IMG/VR virus record: IMGVR_UViG_3300025164_000339
Location: 1 to 29,267 of that record
Length of the DNA stretch: 29,267 bases
Reading direction: 5' to 3' (one strand)
Source: a virus
The translations under genes and the position numbers were made by a program. The notes beneath the pieces are model-generated. The model made no database searches. It was not told the DNA's origin and was given only the letters and a program-made list of their open reading frames with translations. Position 1 is the first letter of the stretch; every line of letters begins with the position of its first letter. Below, piece after piece: positions 23,071 through 28,822 of the stretch.

Positions 23071-24353
23071 GCTGCGACACCGGAGAGTGTCGCTGCATCG
23101 CCCCAGCCGATGCCTCCGACGGGCATGAGCTCGGTGAGCGCCCAGACCAGCGCATCGAGGCGATCAGGCGAGCGCATGCCGGAGAGCGGCTCCCAGGAGC
23201 AGAGCTGATCCTCGAGCTCTCGGAAGCCGCCGACGTGATGGACCTTGCCCTGCTCGTAGAGGGCAGCGATGGGCTCTGCGCGTGCGGCCTTGCCGCGCGA
23301 TGCGTGCACCTTGCGATAGGGCACGTTTGGGCGAACCGTGCGGAGCGTGTGCTCGATGAGGTCGCCGCCGTTGTTCGCTTCGCCGATGATGCGGTCGGCG
23401 CCATGCCGATCGAGCGCGTTGACCGCACGCCGCGCCCAGGCATCCGGGCTTGATCGGCCTGATAGATCCTCGAGCACGTAGCCGTGCCCGTCGATCCCGA
23501 GGCCGGCCACGACGATACCTGTCTCGTCGCTGTCGGCGTCGCTTGTGACCGCGGGGTCGATCGCGACCACGATGCGCCGCAGCCTGTCCATGTCCACTGA
23601 CTCGATGCGATCGCGCTCGATCCAGTCGCGCTGCCACAGGGCGCCCTCGACCTCCTCGAGATACTCGCCGAGCACCTCCTGGCGGTAGAGCCGTGTGCCC
23701 TGGTAGCGGCCGAGGATCTCGCGCAGGAAGGTCGGCGCGAGGTTGCGGGCGTTGGCCTGGGTCGTGCCGCGAGTGACTGCGCAGGTAGGATCATCGAGCA
23801 GCTGGCGCACCACGCGGACGGGCTTGGGGGTCGTGGTGACGCAGATCTGCGGGTGCTGCCCGAGCCGCAGCCCGAACATCAGCATGTCCCAGGTCTCCGG
23901 GCGGGCCCAGGCGGCGAGCTCGTCGGCCCAGGCGTAATTCGCCTGAGGGCCGCGCAGGCGGTCGGGCTCTTCGGCCGAGAAGAGGTACGCGAGGCTCCCG
24001 TTGGGCCAGGAGAGCCGCCGGCGGCTGGGCTCGTAGACCGGCCGGAACCAGGGCGGCGCGGTGCGCAGGATGCCCGACTGGCCCTCGAGCATGACGTCGC
24101 GGGCGTCCGAGGCGGTCGGCGCGACGAGATGGATCCGGCAGCCCGGGTGGCGCTCGGCCTGCTCGCGCACCCATTCGCCCCCTGCGCGGGTCTTGCCGGC
24201 GCCACGGCCGGCCAGGTAGAGCCACTTGACCCAGTCGCCAGCCGGCGCGCGCTGCTCTGGACGAGCCCAGAAGCTCCAGCGGTAGGCCAGGGCGATGGCC
24301 AGCGCCTCGCGAGGCACGTCCTGAGCGTCCAGGATGCCCGTGGCTGCGCTCAC
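23067..24353 (-). CDS. terL: Terminase large subunit
   Basis: Packaging motor ATPase and nuclease, 428 aa. The start is GTG 24353, overlapping the TerS stop by GTGA; the open frame to 24773 reads out-of-frame TerS sequence and should not be used. Visible motifs: Walker A GRGAGKT (49-55), Walker B ANYAWADE (about 138-145, with the DE pair at 144-145), a coupling TTTPKP (about 173-178), then the RNase H-like nuclease with VVAIDPAVTSD (Asp266), GEANNGGD (Glu325) and SPDRLDALVWA (Asp400). The overall plan resembles terminases of GTA and small siphoviruses of GC-rich Proteobacteria. It cuts and pumps DNA into the prohead through the portal encoded next. Confidence 0.93.
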   Translation of the reverse strand: MSAATGILDAQDVPREALAIALAYRWSFWARPEQRAPAGDWVKWLYLAGRGAGKTRAGGEWVREQAERHPGCRIHLVAPTASDARDVMLEGQSGILRTAPPWFRPVYEPSRRRLSWPNGSLAYLFSAEEPDRLRGPQANYAWADELAAWARPETWDMLMFGLRLGQHPQICVTTTPKPVRVVRQLLDDPTCAVTRGTTQANARNLAPTFLREILGRYQGTRLYRQEVLGEYLEEVEGALWQRDWIERDRIESVDMDRLRRIVVAIDPAVTSDADSDETGIVVAGLGIDGHGYVLEDLSGRSSPDAWARRAVNALDRHGADRIIGEANNGGDLIEHTLRTVRPNVPYRKVHASRGKAARAEPIAALYEQGKVHHVGGFRELEDQLCSWEPLSGMRSPDRLDALVWALTELMPVGGIGWGDAATLSGVAA

Positions 24354-24751
24354 TGCAGGAGTGCCCGTACCTGATCCGGGTGCTCCGCGATCAGGCCGTC
24401 CAGGACGATCTGCGCTCGTTCGAGGGTTTCGAGCGGCACGCCGATGATCACCTCGCCGGAGTGCTCCAGGGCCAAGCGGGCCGGAGCGAGGCGATCGAGC
24501 AGGATGCGGAGGTGCTCGGCTGAGCCCTCGGCTGCGAGCTGCCAGGCCTTGTCCAGCGCCCGCTCGAGGTACGTCCGCCTGCGGTCCGGCGTGAGCTTGG
24601 CTGCGGTCTCGACCAGCAGCTTCCAGGCGTCGATGCCTGCGGGGCGGCCCTTGGGGTTGCCGCTGCTGCCCCGTAGCCACCTTCCCGTGACGTCTCGTGC
24701 TGGGGCGTGATGGGCAGGGATCTTGTCGTCCACCACTAGATGTTGTGGCAT
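24350..24751 (-). CDS. terS: Small terminase-like DNA-binding protein
   Basis: A 133-aa protein just before terL, overlapping it by GTGA, and by gene order the probable terminase small subunit that recognises phage DNA and regulates TerL. The N-terminal part has GRWLRGSSGNPKGRPAGIDA, a basic motif like that found in many small terminase proteins, and then an extended helix (KLLVETAAKLTPDRRRTYLERALDKAW) with a C-terminal dimerisation-like helix. The ATG at 24751 lies inside a large inverted repeat and has no clear Shine-Dalgarno sequence; a GTG a few codons later is possible. Annotated as TerS from position and motif, not from a match to a known structure. Confidence 0.7.
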   Translation of the reverse strand: MPQHLVVDDKIPAHHAPARDVTGRWLRGSSGNPKGRPAGIDAWKLLVETAAKLTPDRRRTYLERALDKAWQLAAEGSAEHLRILLDRLAPARLALEHSGEVIIGVPLETLERAQIVLDGLIAEHPDQVRALLQ

Positions 24752-24781
24752 AGTGCCACGTGGAACACAACATCTAGTGGT
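24732..24781. repeat. Perfect 16-bp inverted repeat over the terS start
   Basis: ACCACTAGATGTTGTG (24732-24747) and its exact reverse complement (24766-24781) flank an 18-base core. Inside sits a second nested pair, GTGGCA (24745-24750), TAG, TGCCAC (24754-24759), and the core also contains the 8-bp palindrome CCACGTGG (24756-24763). It covers the terS start and ends 12 bases before the divergent candidate holin gene, so it may be an operator for the two diverging genes or a packaging recognition site. Confidence 0.75.
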
Positions 24782-24793
24782 AAGGAGCCCGTG

Positions 24794-25057
24794 ATGCAGC
24801 CGCAGCCGACCGAAGCCAGGCCGTCCCGGCCACCGATCCAGCAGGTCGCCACGGGCACGGTGGCGGGCGGGATCGGGCAGGTGGTTTCTACCCTGGTGAT
24901 CGGGGCCAATCCCGAGCTGATCTGGCTAGCGCCGGTGATCGGGACGGCGGTGACGGGGATGCTCTCGGGGGTCGGTGCGGCGGCGCGCAATCGGATCGCG
25001 GGCGGGCGCGGTGGGTGGCTGACGCTGCTGGCGCAGATGTTCGGATGGCTCGGCTAG
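24794..25057 (+). CDS. Candidate holin, small membrane protein
   Basis: An 87-aa product from ATG 24794, which has AAGGAG 8 bases upstream. After a Pro-rich N-terminus it has two hydrophobic segments, GGIGQVVSTLVIGANP (about 28-43) and LIWLAPVIGTAVTGMLSG (about 46-63), then a basic tail, a common plan for small holins. It is transcribed away from terS, apart from the M15-like lysin at the other end of the late operon. The frame open upstream to 24740 lies in the inverted repeat and is not preferred. It could be another membrane protein, since no holin family motif is certain. Confidence 0.6.
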   Translation: MQPQPTEARPSRPPIQQVATGTVAGGIGQVVSTLVIGANPELIWLAPVIGTAVTGMLSGVGAAARNRIAGGRGGWLTLLAQMFGWLG

Positions 25058-25248
25058 ACGGCGGCGATGGAGGCGAGCGCTGGGCGCGCTGCCGGGCGGC
25101 GTTTTACGACCGGCTGTGCGGCCGGGTACGCCGCTGCACGCTGAGCCGGGGGCATGAGGGGATGCACCGGTACCGGCGCTGGGATCACGCTGCGGCTGTG
25201 GATCCGCAGGACGCGCCCGAGGCGCCGCGGAGCTTCACGCGGGGCTGA
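25045..25248 (+). CDS. Small Cys/His protein
   Basis: A 67-aa protein overlapping the end of the candidate holin gene by 13 bases. The start is ATG 25045. Cys and His residues form CRAAFYDRLCGRVRRCTLSRGHEGMH, a putative zinc site of the C-C-C-H-H type. The C-terminus is Pro/Asp-rich. No family is recognised. With the holin candidate it makes a two-gene plus-strand unit that ends convergently 4 bases before the secreted dockerin-like gene. It may regulate lysis or be an unrelated small early protein. Confidence 0.55.
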   Translation: MARLDGGDGGERWARCRAAFYDRLCGRVRRCTLSRGHEGMHRYRRWDHAAAVDPQDAPEAPRSFTRG

Positions 25249-25252
25249 GGGC

Positions 25253-25735
25253 CTAGCCCGGGCAGGTCTCGGGCCGGTAGATGCAGAGCGCGTAGCAGAC
25301 CATGTCGCTGACGTTGGTCGTGCCGTCGCCGTTGCAGTCCGCGCGGGAGCGCTGGCGGATCTCGAGCGTGTTCGGTGAGAGGTCGCTGCACCCTGCGGCG
25401 TTGCAGGCCCGGCAGCGGATCTCGGCCGGCGGCATGTCGAGCGGGAGGCTGACCGGCTCGCCTTCGGTGGGGCTCGCGGCGCCTTGCACGGCACCGATCT
25501 GGGCCGAGGCGATGGCGGCCAGCTCGCAGCGGATCTCGGAGGTGCCGGCCGGCCAGGTGGTCCTGGCGGTGTAGCCGTCCCAGGGGCGGACGATCTTCGG
25601 GGGTGGCGGCGTCTGGGCGCGGGCGACGGAACAGACCTCGGGCGACAGCACGGTGCCGAGGATCGCCAGCCACAGGCCGGCCAGGAGCAGGCGGCGGTGA
25701 GCTGCGGCATGACGCGGCGCGTCATGGCGGCTCAC
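25253..25735 (-). CDS. Secreted protein with dockerin-like calcium motif
   Basis: A 160-aa protein starting at GTG 25735, overlapping the previous stop (GTGA). It has a basic N-terminus, then LLLAGLWLAILGTVLS (about 16-31) and VARAQT near 37-42, a typical signal peptide and cleavage site. Residues 45-130 resemble a fibronectin/Ig-like domain (PKIVRPWDGYTARTTW, IRCRACNAAGCSDLSPNT). The C-terminal 28 residues contain DCNGDGTTNVSDMV, a single dockerin-type EF-hand-like calcium loop with Cys pairs after it. Classical dockerins have two such repeats, so this is a half unit. It ends the leftward operon and has no cohesin partner in the genome. It is probably exported and binds calcium, a host protein or glycans; its task is unknown. 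Confidence 0.72.
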   Translation of the reverse strand: MSRHDAPRHAAAHRRLLLAGLWLAILGTVLSPEVCSVARAQTPPPPKIVRPWDGYTARTTWPAGTSEIRCELAAIASAQIGAVQGAASPTEGEPVSLPLDMPPAEIRCRACNAAGCSDLSPNTLEIRQRSRADCNGDGTTNVSDMVCYALCIYRPETCPG

Positions 25736-26058
25736 GGTTCGAGATCCTGCCCGGACTCGCTGTCCTGGTTTTTGGAGAAGAGGTCCCGGTTCCAGGCCCA
25801 CAGCGGGCAGGTGCGCGTCTCGCAGGAGGCCGCGAGCCGCTGCGAGTAGCCGTTGCACTCCACGCAGAACGTCTTGATGGCGGCGGTCCTGCTGCTGTGG
25901 GCCCGAGCGATCAGCCCGCGGTAGCGGCGCCGGGTGACGGCTGGAGCGTTCGCGAACGGCTCGAAGCCTGGAGGGCGGACCCTGATTCTGGCGCTGGGCG
26001 CATCGGTAGTGCCTGCGGCGCGCGCAGGATCAACGATCTCGGTCGGGTTGGTATCCAT
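25732..26058 (-). CDS. Small phage zinc-finger-like protein
   Basis: A 108-aa protein from ATG 26058, with AAGGAGA 7 bases upstream. An open frame to 26328 starts inside the ATPase gene and has no ribosome site. The C-terminal part has CVECNGYSQRLAASCETRTCPLWAWNR, a C-x2-C-x10-C-x4-C site typical of small phage proteins with the pattern FCxEC...CPL. Such proteins probably bind zinc; their role in phage replication is not defined. It lies 53 bases after the ATPase gene and overlaps the secreted dockerin-like gene. Confidence 0.72.
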   Translation of the reverse strand: MDTNPTEIVDPARAAGTTDAPSARIRVRPPGFEPFANAPAVTRRRYRGLIARAHSSRTAAIKTFCVECNGYSQRLAASCETRTCPLWAWNRDLFSKNQDSESGQDLEP

Positions 26059-26084
26059 GGCAGGGTCTCCTTGCGTTCGGCGAT

Positions 26085-26099
26085 CCTGGGGGCCCCAGG
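26085..26099. repeat. Short palindrome in the gap after the ATPase gene
   Basis: CCTGGGGGCCCCAGG (7-bp arms, one central base) lies in the 53-base gap between the ATPase stop and the next start. It is a possible protein site or weak RNA hairpin; no U-run follows, so it is not called a terminator. Confidence 0.4.
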
Positions 26100-26111
26100 G
26101 CACTTGGGAGC

Positions 26112-26975
26112 TCACAGCAGCCTCAGCGGCTCGCCCCAGGGCTCGGGATCGTCCGGATCTGGCGGCGGCGGTACGGCGGGCGCGTGTCCGGCACCCTCCG
26201 GGACGAACTGCACGCCTGCTGCGTCGCGGTGGTAGCGGCGGCCCGCGAAGCCAGCTGTCGAGCGCGAGCGGAAGTCGACTTCGACGATACCGGTGCCGCC
26301 GTCTTCGGGTCGCAGCGTGACGAGGCAATCAGCAGCGTATTCGGGGTCTTGGCCTGTTATTTGCCCGGCGCGATTGACTTCAGAGACGAGGATTGCGCCG
26401 ATCTGGCCGTGGGAGAGGGTCATGGCGCGGCGGGCCCATGATACGACGGCAGAGAGGGCGTCGAAGTACGCGTCTTTGCGGTGCAATTGCTGGTTTTTCG
26501 CGAGGCGGTTGATGGAGTCGATGACGATGAGGACGCGCTCGTGCTGGTCGTCGAGCTGTTCGGCGATGCCGTCGCTGAGCTCTTCTACGCCGGCGTCCCG
26601 GCCGTCGATGATGCGCATGTGGTCCGGGATCCACGAGGGCAGCTCGCCCTGTGTGCGTGCCCCGCAGGCTCCCAGGAGGCGCCGTGCGTAGGTGCCTGAG
26701 TCGAGCTCGAGGTCGACGTAGACGACGAGCGTCTCGGCCTGGCGGGCGGTGTCCAGGGCGCAGCGCAGCGCGAGCAGGGACTTGCCGGACTTCGGAGCGC
26801 CGGCGATGACGGCCAGGCCGTAGAGGCCGCCGGCGACGACCTCGAGGTCGTAGAGGCCTCCGGCGTAGCGCGGGAGGTCCCAGTCGTAGCGCAGCTCTTT
26901 GAGCTGCTGCCGCATGCTGCGGTGCGCCTCGACCCTGAGGATCTGGCGATGGCGGATCCGTGCGTCAGTGCTCAT
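26112..26975 (-). CDS. RecA/DnaB-fold ATPase, probable replication helicase or loader
   Basis: A 287-aa P-loop ATPase. Walker A is GAPKSGKS at 59-66, Walker B is VLIVIDSINRL (about 148-158), and a sensor-like SEVNRAGQITG lies at about 218-228. The fold looks like the RecA/RadA/DnaB core. The ATPase sits next to the replication initiator candidate, so a helicase or helicase-loader role at the phage origin is likely. The C-terminus is Pro-rich (PAVPPPPDPDDPEPWGE). It lacks the N-terminal collar of a full DnaB, so it may be a short phage helicase, a RadA-like factor or a DnaC-type loader. ATG 26975 overlaps the initiator stop (ATGA). Confidence 0.82.
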   Translation of the reverse strand: MSTDARIRHRQILRVEAHRSMRQQLKELRYDWDLPRYAGGLYDLEVVAGGLYGLAVIAGAPKSGKSLLALRCALDTARQAETLVVYVDLELDSGTYARRLLGACGARTQGELPSWIPDHMRIIDGRDAGVEELSDGIAEQLDDQHERVLIVIDSINRLAKNQQLHRKDAYFDALSAVVSWARRAMTLSHGQIGAILVSEVNRAGQITGQDPEYAADCLVTLRPEDGGTGIVEVDFRSRSTAGFAGRRYHRDAAGVQFVPEGAGHAPAVPPPPDPDDPEPWGEPLRLL

Positions 26976-27790
26976 GATTCAGCGCTCCTCGGTATCTCGC
27001 CACGATTGATGGCCGCTATGATGGCCGCCCCCTCTGCGGCGCTCAGCGGTGGCACGTACACCTCGAGCGGTGGCTGGGCGATGAGGCCCTCGCGCATGGC
27101 TTTGGTCCTGGCTGCTGCGAGCTCGTCGGGTCGGACGCGGGCCCACCACGACGTGGCTGCGCGGCGGATGTCGGAGTAGCCGCGAGCGTCGATGGCGGGC
27201 CGGATGGTGGCCAGCCAGGCGCGAACGACGCCTGGGTCGCAGGCGCCGTGTGGGCAGGCCCGGGCGAGCTTGGCAATCCACTCGGCGCTCGAGGTCTGTG
27301 GATTCTTGGGGCGCGCGGGCGGCGGTAGCCGCTCTCCCCCCGGACCCCCCATGTGCCGAGAAGAATCCACATCCTCGGAGGTAAGAACAGACTCAGAAGA
27401 AGATCCGGATCCGGATGCGGAGGCGGAGGCGGAGGCGGAGCCCCCCCTAACGGTACCGTCTTCGCGGCGAGGGAACTGCTTTTTCGCGAGGTTAGGCCAT
27501 GTGATCGCCCAGACGTCGCCTTGACGTTCGACGGACATCCCGCAGACGTCCGCGAGACGTCCGAGCGATGTCCGGGCGATGTCGGCCCGACCTACCCCCA
27601 TCAGCGCGGTGAGCGCGCGGTCCGGAATCTGGAAGGTGTCCTGCGTCCGGTCGGCGTAGACCTCGACCGCGTAGATGCCCAGGCGCACCCATGCAGCGAG
27701 GAGCCGGTTGTCCGCGTAGACGCCTGCGGTCTTGCGGTGGTTGCGCATGGAGCAGCGCACCTTGAAGTGCGGCGCCTGATTGCGCGGCAT
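26972..27790 (-). CDS. Probable replication initiator / replisome organiser
   Basis: A 272-aa protein with two domains. Residues 15-95 look like a winged-helix DNA-binding domain (RLLAAWVRLGIYAVEVYADR, RALTALMGVGRADIARTSLGRLADVCG). A Ser/Ala/Gly linker (about 117-135, SASASASASGSGSSSES) leads to a helical C-terminal domain (about 165-260) that may bind the ATPase encoded next. This is the plan of lambda O and DnaD/replisome-organiser proteins, which bind the origin and recruit helicase. The linker is encoded by six tandem hexamers, a possible origin repeat. The ATG at 27790 has GGGAG upstream. Family is assigned from plan and gene order. Confidence 0.75.
   Translation of the reverse strand: MPRNQAPHFKVRCSMRNHRKTAGVYADNRLLAAWVRLGIYAVEVYADRTQDTFQIPDRALTALMGVGRADIARTSLGRLADVCGMSVERQGDVWAITWPNLAKKQFPRREDGTVRGGSASASASASGSGSSSESVLTSEDVDSSRHMGGPGGERLPPPARPKNPQTSSAEWIAKLARACPHGACDPGVVRAWLATIRPAIDARGYSDIRRAATSWWARVRPDELAAARTKAMREGLIAQPPLEVYVPPLSAAEGAAIIAAINRGEIPRSAES
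27403..27438. repeat. Tandem hexamer repeats inside the initiator gene
   Basis: Six head-to-tail hexamers (ATCCGG twice, ATGCGG once, AGGCGG three times) occupy 27403-27438 and encode the Ser/Ala/Gly linker. In lambda-like phages the origin iterons lie in the same place in the initiator gene. The repeats are followed by a run of seven C. This could be the replication origin or merely a low-complexity linker. Confidence 0.6.
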
Positions 27791-27818
27791 GCTTCTCTCC
27801 CCTCGCTTCCCGCGGAGG

Positions 27819-27875
27819 AGACCGGGGCGTGGGCCGCCGGAGAAGCGGACAGCAGCCCCCGGTCTGCAGGACCGG
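27819..27875. repeat. Inverted-repeat cluster upstream of the initiator gene
   Basis: Between the 83-aa gene and the initiator gene, AGACCGGGG (27819-27827) pairs perfectly with CCCCGGTCT (27857-27865). The latter overlaps a second pair, CCGGTC (27859-27864), TGCAG, GACCGG (27870-27875). The 104-base gap (27791-27894) holds no gene. The pairs could form alternative hairpins in the leftward mRNA or be binding sites near an origin. Confidence 0.55.
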
Positions 27876-27894
27876 TGCCCCGGTGCTCATCGTA

Positions 27895-28146
27895 TCACAG
27901 GCCCATGGCCCGCCTGGCATCGGTGCGCACGTCGAGCTGGCGCTCGAGCTCCAGGACGCGCAGGTAGTGCGGCCAGACCATGCCGTTGTAGACCTCGCGC
28001 CAGCCTCGGTCCCTGGCGCCGAGCATGCCCGCGGCGACATCGACTGCGCCGAGGACCACGTCCCAGACCGCGACGATGCCCTCGGGCGTGGCGTCTCCGA
28101 CCTCTGGGATCACGACCCGCCGAAACGGGATCACGACGCCCTGCAT
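27895..28146 (-). CDS. Small hypothetical early protein
   Basis: An 83-aa protein from ATG 28146, with GGGAGGAGG just upstream. It has a short hydrophobic strand (VVIPFRRVVIP), then an acidic and Val/Gly-rich stretch (IVAVWDVVLGAVDVAAGMLGA) and a helical C-terminus (YLRVLELERQLDVRTDARRAM). No motif or family is recognised. It overlaps the preceding zinc-binding gene by 16 bases, so it belongs to the leftward operon. It precedes the 104-base gap and the initiator gene. Confidence 0.62.
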   Translation of the reverse strand: MQGVVIPFRRVVIPEVGDATPEGIVAVWDVVLGAVDVAAGMLGARDRGWREVYNGMVWPHYLRVLELERQLDVRTDARRAMGL

Positions 28147-28328
28147 GGTGCCTCCTCCCGCGCCTGTCTGCGCTCGCGCGGCGCATCGTCCGCGTATCTG
28201 TGCTCACGTCCGTGATGGCGATGCCGCAGGCATCTCCAGATGCGCCCGGAGCGGAAGACGGCGCTGCGGCAGCGGCTGGAGTGGCGCTCGGGAAAATCGC
28301 CGCAGTAGCGGCAGGCCATGATGGTCAT
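28131..28328 (-). CDS. Small zinc-binding protein
   Basis: A 65-aa protein from ATG 28328, with AAGGAGGG at a 5-base spacing. CRYCGDFPERHSSRC at about 6-20 gives a CxxC-H-C zinc site; CLRHRHHGREH later adds Cys/His residues and the rest is basic (RERRQAREEAPCRA). It is likely to bind nucleic acid or a protein partner. The start overlaps the PD-(D/E)XK nuclease stop (ATGA). An open frame upstream to 28355 is in the nuclease gene and has no ribosome site. Confidence 0.68.
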   Translation of the reverse strand: MTIMACRYCGDFPERHSSRCRSAVFRSGRIWRCLRHRHHGREHRYADDAPRERRQAREEAPCRAS

Positions 28329-28822
28329 CGGGTCCCTCCTTGGGCGATCCTGCACAAGACGCGCATGGCAGCACGCGGCCAGTACACCATTCCGCCGCGC
28401 CCCATCTTGCGGCCGTCGTATACGCGCTTCATGTCCTCGATCTTGTCCAGCGCGATGAACAGCAGCTCGCTAGCCGCTAGCTCGAGTACGAAGATCCACA
28501 CGGGCGATGCACTCTCCTGCTGGACTCGCTGGTAATCGGTGTAGTGGCGCAATTGCATACCGTGTTCGAACCGTTGGGTGATCCGCGTGAAGTCGGCGGC
28601 GGTCTTGGTTTTCACTTCGACCCAGTACCGCGTGCCGCCCCTAGCGATATCCAGGTCGGGTATCACGAAGCCGAGGCGCTGCCCGATCATCCTGGGCGCT
28701 TTCGCGCCATCCGTCCCGGTGAAGTCATAGCTCGGGACGATGTACCATCCGCGCTCTCTGAGGATCCTCGCGACGACCCGCTCCCCGTGCTTGCCAACCT
28801 CGAGCTGGGCCTCGAAGCTCAT
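28325..28822 (-). CDS. PD-(D/E)XK family endonuclease
   Basis: A 165-aa restriction-endonuclease-like nuclease. The N-terminal helix has Glu14 in KHGERVVARILRERGW. The active-site strand and turn are VIPDLDIARG (Asp56 or Asp58) and YWVEVKTKT (Glu69, Lys71). This E...D...ExK layout fits Holliday-junction-resolvase-like and phage restriction-like nucleases. It lies directly after the MT-A70 methyltransferase gene with an ATGA overlap, so the two are co-expressed and may act on the same or opposite DNA states. It may instead process branched DNA in replication. Target specificity cannot be read from the sequence. Confidence 0.8.
   Translation of the reverse strand: MSFEAQLEVGKHGERVVARILRERGWYIVPSYDFTGTDGAKAPRMIGQRLGFVIPDLDIARGGTRYWVEVKTKTAADFTRITQRFEHGMQLRHYTDYQRVQQESASPVWIFVLELAASELLFIALDKIEDMKRVYDGRKMGRGGMVYWPRAAMRVLCRIAQGGTR

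Noticed and set aside
24353-24773. Extension of the terminase large subunit to 568 aa
   Set aside because: The added part is Arg/Pro-rich sequence in the wrong frame of terS; GTG 24353 overlaps the terS stop and leaves a normal terminase length.
25242-25259. Possible terminator hairpin between the convergent genes
   Set aside because: Only a 5-bp stem (GGGCT/AGCCC) with an 8-base loop and no T-run.
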